This document shows positions 1-10,598 of a stretch of DNA of 64,000 nucleotides, piece by piece (within the stretch, counting starts at the first letter, position 1; the number at the start of each line of letters is the position of its first letter). The translations under genes were made by a program, and so were the position numbers. This DNA comes from Myrmaecium sp. VS I D KN 1 (Eukaryota; Ascomycota; Dothideomycetes; Valsariales; Valsariaceae). Below the pieces are notes generated by a model. The model made no database searches. It saw nothing but the letters and a program-made list of their open reading frames with translations, and was not told the DNA's origin. The DNA lies in contig JADQAV010000025.1 of assembly GCA_019775845.1 (NCBI GenBank), forward strand, positions 1-64,000, in the 5' to 3' direction.

Positions 1-576
1 ACGTTTCCCCCCCCCCCCCTCTCATTTCCTTTCGTCTGTTCCATACCCGATTAGGTTTTTCCTTTTTTCTCTGTCTCTTTCTCTTTCTCTCTTCTTTATG
101 TTTCCAATGTCTCCGCGTTCTCCCTGGGACACAAAGTCGTCAGTTCGATACAAAAAAAAAGCGTAAGGGATAATTGATCCGCTGGACAGGTCGTCGAGCT
201 AGGAAGTAGTCGGCAGCAAAAGATAAAAGAAAAGAGAAAAATGAGGAAGTGATAAGGGTAGAAGCCGAATATAAATTGGAGCAGGATCCGGATATCGATA
301 CGGTAGGGGAAGCAAGCCATATTGAGCGTTAGGTGAAGCAGAGAATATGGACTTGTTAATATACAACGATAGTAGATAGTATAATGTAGTCGTCCTTGCA
401 ACATCATTAAGGCAAGAATGCTGTAAAACTCTAGAACTTCTCGATTTCTCGCCCGACCCTTCCCTGATCCACCATGTCTTTAGCTGTGACGCTTTCGGAC
501 CACCCACATAATCGGATGATTGCCACCGTCCACTTCCAATATTCACATTTCAGAAAAGAAGAGCAAAGCGGTGCTG
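1..576. other. Left flank without a recognisable gene
   Basis: The window opens with a homopolymer run of C followed by pyrimidine-rich sequence. The rest lies beyond the 3' end of csn12. Short open frames occur on the minus strand, but they are rich in Phe/Leu/Cys from the pyrimidine-rich DNA and show no domain, so I do not call them. I see nothing else here. Confidence 0.5.
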
Positions 577-2143
577 CTAGACCCCTGTTCCGGGAAAGGC
601 ACCTTTCTTGTTCAGCACAACCATCCCGTGAGAACGGGAGATGTAAGCTTTCATGAAATCCTGCGTCGGAAGATCAGATCGGACAGATGCAGAAAGGATT
701 ATGGGACGGTAGAGTGCAAGACGTACCTTGTAGATCATATTTGCGATCATACACTCCACCTCGTCCGTGTCGAGTACCTGCTCGTCCTGCCGGGTCCCTA
801 AGCGCACTGCCGCAGCGAATTCGGCGATCGGTATCCTGCTTCGCCGGACTCGGTCGGCCTCCGTCTGGCCATCTTTGAGTGGCTCGTAGCCTGCGGCTAA
901 GTAGACCTTTCGGAGGAGGTTGCGGAGCGCGACATCTCTGCCCCGCTCCAGCGTAAGGTAAATCCTTCGTTTGACGAATTCCTCTTCGCCCGCGACAAGG
1001 GCAGCGTCAAAGCCCGCGAGGTCGCCCTTTCGCACGCAGGTCACGAGAGGGCCGAAGAGTTGCTGGAGCCGCGGATAAGAATCAAGGAGGGCAGCGGTCG
1101 GGAGTGTATGTGTTGTGAGGAGGTGACAGGGGATGAGATAGGTCAGTATCAGTCTGCGAACCGTCAGTCAGATGGCCAGAAGATTTCATTGAGCCGCATT
1201 CGCTACGTACTCAAGGTTCTTGATGGCATCCTTGTGGCATAGCTGATATGCTTCAGTAAGACGTGATTCAGCCTGTAAAACGACAGCGCGCGTCAGTTTT
1301 GAGCGCACTTCGAAGGTATCCAGAGATTCATACCGTAACATAGTCTTCCTCAAGGAAGTGTATCACGCCAGCGTAATACATATAAGTCACTCGATGTGCT
1401 TTCGGGAAGTACTCGAGACTGGGCATATCGGCCTGAGCGGCCAGTGTCTTCAACAGGTTTTTGGTCAGGCTTATGGAATTCAATTTGAAATGCGTCTTGA
1501 AGAGTAGGTTTGCAATATAGTATGCGCCCCATTTCCGAGATTCTTCGATGGGTGCTCTGTCCTGCAGGCACACTTGAAACATTCTCATCAGATGTCGCGC
1601 AGCATCTTCGAGCTTGACGTTCTGATCCAACAGGCTGACCACATCATCTTGGAAGCCTTGGTCAAACGTGACGGCTTCTTTTGATTTCCCTTGGTCGTCA
1701 GCCTTGATAGCGAATATTCGTAGATACTTCCCGGCAAGGTAAAGACACGGTATAGTCCATGCCGGCAGATTGCCAGCTTGATGACCTTTGATGAGCCCGT
1801 TGGTCACTTCTTTCCAGGCTTCGTACACCTTGCTCCAGTCTACATCCTTCAGCCGGCCCTTGTTCACTGCCTCCTCCGTTGCTAATATCTCTCCTACAGC
1901 CTTCCAGTATGCAACAAACACTTCCACCCAGGCAGTACTCTCTGCCTTGGACATTCCAAGGTTGTTGTTGTATACAAGCGCATAGCGCACGTCCTGATGG
2001 ATACTTGCATGATTCGAGTCGCGGTAGAAGGCGTATAGACGACCGGCATCGTTGAGAGGAGGCTTGGGACTTAATGTGTCGGCGAGTGCGTAGCCGCTGA
2101 ACATGTGGTAAGCGGCCTTGAAGTCGTTGAACACCGTATCCAT
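577..2143 (-). CDS. csn12: CSN12 homolog, PCI-domain protein (COP9 signalosome / TREX-2-like family)
   Basis: Four exons on the minus strand give 460 residues: 2143-1334, 1272-1211, 1153-727 and 660-577. The start is the ATG at 2143, which opens with the family-typical [12 protein letters not shown]. Joined exons 2 and 3 read [14 protein letters not shown] then [20 protein letters not shown], the conserved Csn12 core. The PCI winged helix is at the C-terminus, which ends in the family signature [10 protein letters not shown]. All introns are GT-AG (GTATGA, GTACGT and GTACGT donors). The third, 726-661, is 66 nt and keeps the frame if retained. Csn12/Thp1/PCID2 proteins are nucleic-acid-associated PCI proteins found with the COP9 signalosome or mRNA-export complexes. 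That role is family knowledge, not read from sequence. It is divergent from RPL20, whose ATG lies 416 bp away. Confidence 0.92.
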
Positions 2144-2559
2144 GATTTGCTAGCTCGTTCCCTCCGTACCGCGACTTGCGTGCCGTTCCAGTGCAGTGCA
2201 GTACAAGTACCCAGTCCCGCAAACTCGCTAGAGGTCCAGAAGCACACTAACCACACATTGATGTTCGCGTTGGACGTGGTTGGGGGAAGTTGGAGCTGTC
2301 GGGGCTAATGTTTGGCCGGGCAGGCTTGGCATCTCATGGCACGCTCATGGCTAAGGCACGCTAAAGCTATCCATCATGGGCTAGACCCGAAACGACAACC
2401 GAAGCGAACGCACAATCGGCGCCCTTTCCTACCTCACCACCAACGAAAGTTCTGAGGTCAAATTCCAGGAACGACTCCCGACTAACCACCACAGCAACAT
2501 TCAAGGTGCGCTACCTCAATTCTCGAGCATTCAATCTATCCCTACTAATATTCGAGCAG
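2144..2559. promoter_or_regulatory. Shared divergent promoter of csn12 and RPL20
   Basis: This 416-bp spacer separates two divergent starts, so both promoters must lie here or overlap. No clear TATA box is visible. The RPL20-proximal part is C/A-rich, as in the leaders of highly expressed fungal genes, and it ends in a predicted 5'-UTR intron listed separately. Confidence 0.6.
2506..2559 (+). other. Predicted 5'-UTR intron ending at the RPL20 start codon
   Basis: A perfect branch sequence, TACTAAT at 2543-2549, is followed by TTCGAGCAG, whose AG (2558-2559) abuts the ATG at 2560. A usable donor, AAG|GTGCGC, starts at 2506. That gives a 54-nt intron, the size normal for this window. If it is real, the next exon is only ATGG (2560-2563). 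The acceptor context closely resembles that of coding intron 1 (ACTAATATCGAATAG). The donor choice is less certain than the acceptor. Confidence 0.5.
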
Positions 2560-3608
2560 ATGGGTAAGCACATCCACTCTCTTCCGCTCATTCTATTGGA
2601 TCTGGCGGAGCTGGATTTACATCGATCGCGACAAATTTAAATCGGGCATCGACGACAATGGGCATCGCCATCCGCGGAGACGCAATGAATGGGGATGTTT
2701 GAAGAATACGAGTAATAGTGGAAGAGGAACTGCGCAGCTATTGTTTATGGATCAGCTGAAGGGATCGCCAACTTTCGCATGGAGACAACGACACGAACGA
2801 AAGCGACCACTGGCGGCGTTCTCAAGCCCTCAGCAGAGATACTCCCGTACTTCGAACCCGCATCAGCAACCCATCTTCAGTGCTCCGCCAGTGATGCTGC
2901 TCCGTTCCGCCAGACCACATCCGCTCGCCGACGTTGGAGCCTTTCGTACCATGTTCAAACACTAATATCGAATAGGTCGCCTTCAGGAATATCAGGTCAT
3001 CGGACGCCACCTGCCCACTGAGGCTAACCCGACCCCCAAGCTCTACCGGATGCGTATCTTCGCTCCCAACAATGTTGTTGCGAAGTCGCGGTTCTGGTAC
3101 TTCCTTGGCAGGCTCAAGAAGGTCAAGAAGGCCAACGGCGAGATCGTCTCCCTCAACGTGGTATGTGATGCCCGACTCATTCTATGCCACCCCAAGCGGC
3201 CTCTAACCCACGGTAGATCCACGAGAAGCACCCCCAGAAGGTGAAGAACTTCGGCATCTGGATCCGTTACGACTCCCGCTCCGGCACCCATAACATGTAC
3301 AAGGAGTACCGTGAGATGTCCAGGACTGCGGCTGTTGAGGCCCTCTACCAGGACATGGCTGCTCGCCACAGGTCCCGCTTCAGGTCCATCCACGTAAGAA
3401 ACACCATGCCCGCAAATTAACAGTTCACCGCTTAACGTAAGGACAACAGATCCTCAAGGTTGTTGAGATTGAGAAGACCGATGATGTCCGTCGCCCCTAC
3501 ATCAAGCAGCTCCTCACCAAGGACCTCAAGTTCCCTCTTCCCCACCGTGTTCCCAAGAACGCTAGCAGGAAGATCTTCGCTGCCCGCAGGCCCTCCACTT
3601 TCTACTAA
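2560..3608 (+). CDS. RPL20: 60S ribosomal protein L20 (eL20, formerly L18a)
   Basis: Exons 2560-2563, 2976-3160, 3217-3393 and 3450-3608 encode 174 residues, close to the usual eL20 length of about 172-178. The protein opens [15 protein letters not shown] and contains the family blocks [39 protein letters not shown] and RSIHILKVVEI. It ends in a basic tail, [13 protein letters not shown]. It is a structural protein of the large ribosomal subunit. Coding intron 1 (2564-2975) splits the second codon after only ATGG and is 412 nt, far longer than other introns here (56 nt each for introns 2 and 3). Long first introns are common in fungal ribosomal-protein genes. All splice sites are GT-AG and restore the family sequence exactly. 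Confidence 0.97.
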
Positions 3609-5869
3609 GCGTGTTCTTTTCTCTGCTGTTGGAGTGCTTAGGAGGGACTGGATTCCGGGGTATTCGATGTGGCTTCTCAATACCAATGGAAGTAAAATAG
3701 GACATGAATGAAAAAGCCCTACGACACATCTGAGTCGCATATCAGTGGAAACAGGTCTGGCGTTTCTTTGCACGAAGAGCGGGTTCGTTATATCCAGTAT
3801 GCTCAGTGCTTCTCCAGCACTGGGACTCGATGTAGTCTTCGATTGTCTTGATCCTAATACCAACTTTCGGTTGTTCTGACTACATCACTCCTTCGCGTCA
3901 TCGCATAAAAGTTACAGAACATGGTATCTTTCCCTTTTTTGACAATGAGAAGATTACTTGAACCATAACCATCAGGTCGGCGCAGAGGAAATTCCCTAAA
4001 TTTATCGACCTGCCACGATTGCGATGACGCCTAGGCTATATGAAGCTGTCTAACGCTACTTCCACCTGCTCCTCTACTCGCCTTCACTACAAGTCCGCCT
4101 TCGCGGAGATCTCAGGCGGTCCAGTGGCTGATTACATAGCACGCACCGTACCGAAGTCCTCGGCCTTCAAGTCATCCTTCGCTGTTCTTGCCAATCTGCA
4201 AAGCAAGACGGCCCGACAGCAGTGGGCGGGCGTCGCGTTCACCTTCTGTCAGGGCTTAGGCAAGGTTTTGGCGGGCATGGCATGCATGGCGTGAAATGGG
4301 TTGAGTTGTTGCGTTGCATTCGGTCAGACATACTTGGCTTTCAAGATTAAGACAGCTGGCTCGGACGCGAGCAGCGGTGACTTGCAAAATTCTTCGGGAC
4401 AGTATACATATATAATCTGGCTAATGAAGGCAGTTCGAGGTATATGCTCCTCCTTTGATCTACCGCAGGAGGGGTCGGATGTCATAGCAGGAATGATACG
4501 TCGATGTGAAATCTGCGGTCCTGTCACTTACTCACTGGTGTCTTTCTGTCTCACGTGGCTTGCCCGTCTGCATAGGAAAATGACAGTCACGATGTTACCT
4601 ACGTAGCAGACGGACGGTAGCCCTTGTGACTACTGCAGTGTTTCTTAGCGCCGGCATTCATCGTCAGCAGTGTGCTTTATTTCTGAGATGTATATCCGCT
4701 CACTGTGGTCGAGGAGCCCGGTGGTAGTACGTCTGGCGATAGTATAACCATTCCGCTTATTACGCAGTCACTGGATTGGCTTCCACGATCAAGGTTTGTG
4801 ATCGAACAATATACAAGTCAGCTATTCCCTGGCTCCGCCTGGGATCTGGCTTGGTCTGTTAGGGAATGCCCACTGCGGAAGTTTGAAATTGGTTTTATCG
4901 CGCCAATTGCTCGCAAGGTATATGAGTAGCATGTCCATCCGAACGGAGTTGAGGGCATGATCAATAAGTTGATCATGGGGAGCTCGAGGTTATTGATATC
5001 GGTGTTTTGAGATGGCTTGCCCTAAGAATGATCCTGATGTATCGACCGCAAGTTAGATTGCTTCCCTTCTGGGGTTGATCGGGGCGATTGATGCTTCGTT
5101 CAGATTATCCTTGACTTTGTCGCACCTATTTTGGTGGTCAGCTGTGTCGCTAGGCTGTCATATCCTGGAGGATTGAGGATCTCGAGAATTTCAGGGATCG
5201 AGGTTAACCGGAAAAGAAATTGGAAAGAAAAGAAAAGAAAAGAGAAGAAAAGAACCGAGATCCATCGGCCCTGTTCAGAAACGGTCGTATATTTGCGACG
5301 CAAGGATTGAGATTGGCAGGAGCGGAGGAAAAGTGCAAGCAAGTAGCCGCCACCGACCTTCACTAATCGATGCTCCTGCTCTAGTCGACTGAACTGGGCG
5401 CTTTCAATGAGTTTCACAAGGACAAATAGTAGGTCGACTGAGTCTCCGACAGCAGATATCGGGATGCACCTTAAAACCGAAATTCTGTGGCCTGTCATAA
5501 GACTTGCTTTATCTTGGAAGTCGTGGTTTTCTGAGTGCTACAATAGTACGGTTTGGCACCTGCGCTGTAACGCGAAGCAGGTGGGAGCTGTACAACGTTG
5601 GGCTAACTGTCCAAAGCCGTTGCCAAGCCGGAAATTTTTGCCTGTGTAGACGCTTTATCGCACAGAGGGCATAGTATCTGCAGGTCTTCTGACTCTGACG
5701 GGAAGATGCCGACCGTCCTGCGTGCCGACGAGTCACAGATGTACGCCCCTCCCGGTGCTGTCGTTGTCAGGGCTGCATTTTGACAAGTGACGCATGTTAC
5801 GAGTCCACAACAGCATTGCATGTCGTTGACAGGTAGTTTATTTAGAGCCTCCAGTGACAACATTGTACT
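3609..5869. other. Intergenic region between RPL20 and mdm12
   Basis: These 2.26 kb lie downstream of both flanking genes, since RPL20 and mdm12 converge. Frames of up to about 130 codons exist on both strands, but none shows a recognisable family, a splice pattern or good codon character. One short minus-strand frame (5863-5603), starting 7 nt beyond the mdm12 stop, has paired cysteines and is discussed as a finding. An AAAAG microsatellite lies at 5221-5254. Confidence 0.5.
5221..5254. repeat. AAAAG purine microsatellite
   Basis: Tandem AAAAG-like units with slight interruptions lie in the RPL20/mdm12 intergenic region. It looks like simple replication-slippage sequence. Confidence 0.8.
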
Positions 5870-7183
5870 TCAGACCAGGAATGTCCAGAAGCTCGGGTAA
5901 ACAAATTCATCTTCAAAGATCCGTCGGACTTGCTCGAGGACAAACTTTTCCACTTTGCCTACGTTCTTAAGCACTTGCTTTCCGTTCTCTTTCTGCCCAA
6001 TCTCGCTCTCCACCTTGATGTGTTCAAGTAGACCACCTATGTGCTGACGTCGACTGCTTTGCTGTTCGGTAGTACGAGGCTGTGGAGATGGATACTCGTC
6101 CCCAGTGTCTCCACCGACTACTGCGTCGGCATCCTCCGGCGAAAGAAAACAGAAGTGAGCTCTTTTCTTGATGTAGGCCAGTATTGCAACGCCATCGAAG
6201 CTTAATCCGGTGATGTTAAGCTTCAAGGGAATACCAACAAAGCTAGGCATGGGGTAGTCAAGGAGGATCTCTGCCGTCAGGGACATTTTGATATCACCTG
6301 AATACTTAACATGGGAGATGATCTGGATATCCTCGACGCTCCTGTCGGGCAGCTGTGGGGTAACGGACGGAGACGGAGTCCTGTCGCGTTCGTGATCTTG
6401 CCAAGAGGCCCCGGCAATACCGGCCTGGGAGTCTCGCCTGGAAGACTCATGTTGGTGCTGCGATGAAGGGCGTGAACTGGGGTCGGCAGAAGAGGGCGGC
6501 GTTGAAGAGCTAACGGAAGTTGCGTGCCTGGGTTGGGAATTGTGCTCCGGCCATCCACCTTGAAATTGCGCGCCAGCAACGGCTGCGAGAGGAGTCGTGG
6601 TCCCTGACAGGCCCGCCCCGAGCGGGAGATGGAAGTAACTCATGTTTGATGTGCCTCCCGGGATGCCTGGGGTGGGCGCTCTCGACAACAGAGGGCTTGC
6701 CAGGCCCGACCGCAAGCCGGGAGGTCGTCCATCCACGAAGGATCGCAGAGGGCGCGAACCTGTAGGGACGGAAACTACTGCATCATTCGGCTTGTCAACG
6801 AGACGTCGGTCCTCCGCTGCCTTGCTGGGCCGCTCCCTCAGCGGTGGATTTGATGCTTCTTCGGCAGTGGCGGTAGCAGCGACGGCAGCGTCTGAGAGCT
6901 CGCGGGCGGCTCCATCGTCCTCGCCGCTACCAGCACTCCCCTCCCTCTCCTCCTCTTCCTCCTCGTCCTCCTCGTAAAAATCGGGCAAGGGGTCGCAGAT
7001 ATCCTTGATCTCCACTTCGGGGGCGACGCTGCCGAAGTCGAAGGAATGCACCTTGACGGAGCGGATGAACCGCGGCAACGTCACCTGCTGGAATTTGTCA
7101 TGGATGAAACTCCGCACCGTCTCTGCGAGGGCGATGCCGTCGGTGCCACCAGTCAGCGTCTCCCAGTTGATGTCTATCGACAT
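5870..7183 (-). CDS. mdm12: Mdm12, ERMES complex lipid-transfer subunit
   Basis: One uninterrupted frame of 437 residues. I start it at the ATG at 7183 because [10 protein letters not shown] is the conserved Mdm12 N-terminus. The frame stays open for 33 more codons to an ATG at 7282. The N-terminal SMP half holds [17 protein letters not shown] and [18 protein letters not shown]. An acidic Glu-rich stretch and a long Ser/Pro/Arg-rich insertion follow (about residues 75-260). The SMP fold resumes at [22 protein letters not shown], and the protein ends in PSFWTFLV, the family C-terminus. Mdm12 is a cytosol-facing SMP-domain subunit that joins Mmm1 (ER) and Mdm10/Mdm34 (mitochondrial outer membrane) to move phospholipids between the two membranes. 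The length is normal for mould Mdm12. Confidence 0.96.
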   Translation of the reverse strand: MSIDINWETLTGGTDGIALAETVRSFIHDKFQQVTLPRFIRSVKVHSFDFGSVAPEVEIKDICDPLPDFYEEDEEEEEEREGSAGSGEDDGAARELSDAAVAATATAEEASNPPLRERPSKAAEDRRLVDKPNDAVVSVPTGSRPLRSFVDGRPPGLRSGLASPLLSRAPTPGIPGGTSNMSYFHLPLGAGLSGTTTPLAAVAGAQFQGGWPEHNSQPRHATSVSSSTPPSSADPSSRPSSQHQHESSRRDSQAGIAGASWQDHERDRTPSPSVTPQLPDRSVEDIQIISHVKYSGDIKMSLTAEILLDYPMPSFVGIPLKLNITGLSFDGVAILAYIKKRAHFCFLSPEDADAVVGGDTGDEYPSPQPRTTEQQSSRRQHIGGLLEHIKVESEIGQKENGKQVLKNVGKVEKFVLEQVRRIFEDEFVYPSFWTFLV

Positions 7184-9395
7184 GGCGTGCAGGGTTGGGG
7201 TGAGGGCGCCAACGTCGCTGGTGGAGAACAAGCGGGCACGGAAAACGATAGAGGGGCCCCTCGTCCCTCGCGTAGCAGCCACGGCCCAACCTTACTCCAG
7301 CGTAGTGTGGTTTCCATATGTACAGGCAGTTGAGGTACTATGTACCTATTACCTTTACTATGTATGTATCTACAGTATGTCATGTTCGAACCTTCACAAG
7401 CCCAGCGACCAGCGACCTGCCACCTGCGACCTCAACGACCTGCACCCGCCAACCACTCTGGACGCCAAGGGAGATGATTGGTTCGGCCGTTGGTGATAAT
7501 GCATCTCGCTGGACAGCGCCCACCTCGCTCCCAGGAATTCACTTTTTGCGAGCCTCCGACCAGCAGGCCTGCTCGCGACCTCATACCTACAACAACGAGC
7601 GGATCAACTCCCCGGATATCGCCTCTCCCTTCCCCAGGATCGCCCGCCAACGTGCCGCATGCTCGTGATAGAGGTGAACTGGCGGAGTGCCGCACCCAAG
7701 AAGGTTGAAGTACATGGCCACTCTCGTTTGGTCCAAGGGTGCAGCAGGTTACCTTATCGCTTGCAACCCCTCGACATTTGGCTCGGTAAGGGATGGAGCA
7801 TAGCGGGCGAACTTACGCAACTCTACAGTCGCGGCCGGCGCTTTCATGCAGAGGACTAAGTATCATCACGATGGGACGGCCAATCGGTCCTTCGGCCCAG
7901 GGCCGGGAGAAGAAAGCTGTTGAAGAGGGAGGTGGAGTGATCGACGCCACGATCTTCCAAATCTACTTGTGACAGCACCGACGTTGTTCCAGGACCCGAT
8001 CGCACGCCCTTCCAGAAGGCTTCATGGCTCTTGCGTTCCATGCGGACTATCACAATGCTCCCGCCTGCTAGGATGGTCCTATCGTGTAAACTGGCTATTT
8101 TTTTCTCCAGCTTTGACGTTCATCTCGACCCTGGCTGAGATGGCGAAGATCTGACGCATAGTGGGCTTGTTATAGTTCGCTGCCCGTGTCGCACAAAAAC
8201 GTCTTTTCGGCCTGTCTTCTGGTGGCTAGCGGGCCGTTCCTAGGTTAGCAACAACGGGAGGATCGGAGAAGGCTGCGTGTCAGCTTGCTTGCGTTCCGAG
8301 ATTCATACCTTCCCTAAAAGCTCACCCGTGCTGTTAACGGGTATCTTATGCCCTTGACGCTTTCAGAATATTATGGTTCACCAATTCTTGAGTGCCATGC
8401 CTCGAGCCGTTCTTTTCTTGACCGCTGGATGCTTGCTTGGACAGCCGGAAGAATTTCCTCGTCAAAGCGGTAAGTACCCGGTTATGTTGCCAGGCCATCC
8501 GTATGCAGGGATGACAGATGGCCTTGCGCAAAGCTTGCCCTTGCGTTCGATGGACATACAGTACAAAGCGCCTGACCATGGCCGCATGCGGGTGACATCC
8601 TATTCGAGCAAAACGATTGTGGAGCGATTTGCGAGAATACTGCACCATCTCCGACTTGATGCGATCAGTGGTTGGGTGAAATATCGCGGATAATTTACTT
8701 CTTAGCTCAACGGTCTTCCTGTACCACCAAGGGGGCCTGCAGGACGTTCGAAGAGAGCAATCGCAATTGAGATATCCAGTCCATTGGTTCCATGATGCCC
8801 CACCGCGCTACGGTGTGGTCATTGAATAGCTAACTACGGCACTGAATAGCCCCTCTGCTTCTCATCACAGATAGGATCTTGCCGTTGCTACCGCGCAGCT
8901 ACGGCCGCTGAAGAAGAAAGCGAATAAGAAATAAGAGGCTACGAGGCGCGATTTGCGCAACAAACAAGCAGAAGACCGCCCACACGCCCTGAATAATACA
9001 CGGTGTAAATCCAACGCTATCATCAACCTTTTAACCCGAACGCCAGATTTCGTCCGTCTGGTGGAAAAGACATCATGGCCCTTCGCATACGCCGATTACT
9101 TTTTTACCCTTCCCTGTGACGCCTAAAATGCTCGTGCCGCGCTTTGGAAGTGAAGACACCGTAACACCTGCCCGGTTTCCGAACCCCAAAACCGGTGCGA
9201 TGATGGAGAGCGATTGAGGAACGGCCTGCGTTTCTTGTGCTGAAGAAGATTCGGGACATCTGATCGCTGCCACCGCCTGTCCTGTCGTGTCGTTCGGAAA
9301 AGGTCCGCGGTGGTGGCACCCTGAGAAGCGGGCTAATCAGACACATGTCACCAGGGTGCGGCCTGGAAAAGACAACGCCCCCCTACCTCGGGATC
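7184..9395. other. Intergenic region upstream of mdm12
   Basis: These 2.2 kb contain the mdm12 promoter and no confidently supported gene. A weak two-exon small-gene candidate on the plus strand (7714-7972) is described as a finding. Other frames, such as the 106-codon frame at 8373-8693, have no recognisable domain. No RNA gene is seen. Confidence 0.45.
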
Positions 9396-9542
9396 TCAGC
9401 GATCGCAATTATCACACTTCTCGTCGTGCTTGATCGTTTTCGTGTTCAGGACGCCGCAAGGGCCGCTTCTCGAGGTCGCGCATGGTGCCTTTTCCACGGT
9501 TTGGTGACCGCAGCTGTAAACGCGTACAATCTTGGTACACAT
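9396..9542 (-). CDS. Small cysteine-rich fungal protein with a CGH motif (48 residues)
   Basis: A 48-residue frame starts at the ATG at 9542 and ends in a TGA at 9396. It opens MCTKIVRVYSCGHQ and ends EKCDNCDR. Cysteines at positions 2, 11, 21, 29, 43 and 46, with His13, form the pattern YxCGH-C-C-CxxC. I recall this from many unannotated small proteins of filamentous fungi that share CGH, GPCGV and a terminal CxxC. The spacing suggests one bound metal ion, probably zinc, but no function is known to me. The frame extends upstream to an earlier ATG at 9680. I reject that start because the extra 46 residues are low-complexity Arg/Ser/Pro leader sequence. A TATA-like box lies about 430 bp upstream, followed by a pyrimidine-rich stretch typical of fungal leaders. 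Its nearest neighbours are over 2 kb away. Confidence 0.7.
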   Translation of the reverse strand: MCTKIVRVYSCGHQTVEKAPCATSRSGPCGVLNTKTIKHDEKCDNCDR

Positions 9543-9609
9543 GTTTGCCCTGCTTGCTTTTTGGGGACGCGGCGGGGATTTGAATCGGCGCGGTGGGGAC
9601 GAGCGCTGG

Positions 9610-9634
9610 TCTGCTCTGCTCTGCTCTGCTCTGC
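9610..9634. repeat. (CTCTG)n microsatellite
   Basis: About five near-perfect CTCTG units lie in the presumed leader of the small cysteine-rich gene on the opposite strand. Confidence 0.8.
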
Positions 9635-9970
9635 GATGGGAAGGACAGGGGGAGACCGAGGCGAGCTTGCGGCCGTTCAATCAGCACGATGGCGCCGGCG
9701 TATCGAATGCAGAGACGGGGCGTCGAGCAAAGTCGGCGGCAGTGGCATGCAGCTCCGCGAAAGGAGAGGAGGAAGCAGAGGAGAAGAAGCCCAAGAAGAG
9801 ATCGGTAGAGGAGTGGGATCTGCCAGCAAGAGCAAAAACGAGGTTCTTCTGGTCCGGATGGAGGAAGTAGCAGCAGCAGCAGCGGCGGCGGCGGCGGGGG
9901 CAGAGGAAGAAGGTGAATGGCAGGCAGCGCTCGAGGAGGAGAGGAGGGTAAGTAGAGTCGAGCAGGAGAT

Positions 9971-9976
9971 CTTATA
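9971..9976 (-). promoter_or_regulatory. TATA-like box upstream of the 48-residue gene
   Basis: The minus strand reads CTTATAAG here, followed by a long CT-rich segment (roughly 9960-9700) and then the small cysteine-rich gene. If used, it implies a leader of about 400 nt. The position is plausible but the box is unproven, and a leader intron is possible. Confidence 0.35.
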
Positions 9977-10542
9977 AGGCCATGGTGAGGGAGAGAGCCC
10001 GAAGTGACGGTACTTGAGGGAAAAAGATGTTTTTAGATTGCTGCGGTTTGCAACATCGAGAAGTGCCACACGCACACACACACACAGTCCCTCTGTTCCC
10101 AGTTGCAGACGGGAAGGGCATGTACGTTTACGGGCGTTTGGCCCTTTTTCTTTGACTTGACAAGGAAGACATCCCGGGCCAGGGTGTGGTCGGCCGCTGA
10201 AGGGGCATCCGAGCTTCGACCACCGACCAACCCGCACCTTCCAGAGCCGCGATGATTCGTCCCTGTCGCCAAAGGGCATCAATGTTCGCCTGGAAAATGG
10301 GGAGGGGAGGCCCCAATGATCACGCCGAATGTCCGCCCTTAGCGTGCTGGCCGGGGGGAGGGGGAAAGGCCCTAATGTCGGCGGCCGCCTGCCCGCCCAC
10401 CACCGTTCGACGGCAAGGTGGTAAGGTAAGGTCGCTAAAGGTGGGTACAAGCAACTGCACCGCACCGCACCGAACCACCACCACCACCAATGTACCTAGG
10501 TAGGTAGAGTACAGTATGTACCAAAGCACCTTTACTTGGACA

Positions 10543-10598
10543 ACTTCTTCTTCTTCTTCCTTTTCTTCTTCTTCTTCTTCTTTTCCTTCTTGTTCTTC
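10543..10598. repeat. (TTC)n microsatellite
   Basis: An interrupted TTC/CTT run on the plus strand. It makes the poly-Ser, poly-Phe and poly-Lys frames in this area spurious. Confidence 0.85.

Noticed and set aside
7370-7460. tRNA gene suggested by a GGTTCGAAC word
   Set aside because: The B-box-like word on the minus strand lacks a properly spaced A box and a cloverleaf. Similar words near 40430, 46060 and 47286 also fail.
9677-10465. 262-codon minus-strand frame
   Set aside because: It is Ser/Pro/Arg/Ala-rich, with a poly-Ala run made by a GCA/GCG repeat. It overlaps the presumed leader and TATA box of the small cysteine-rich gene and shows no domain.
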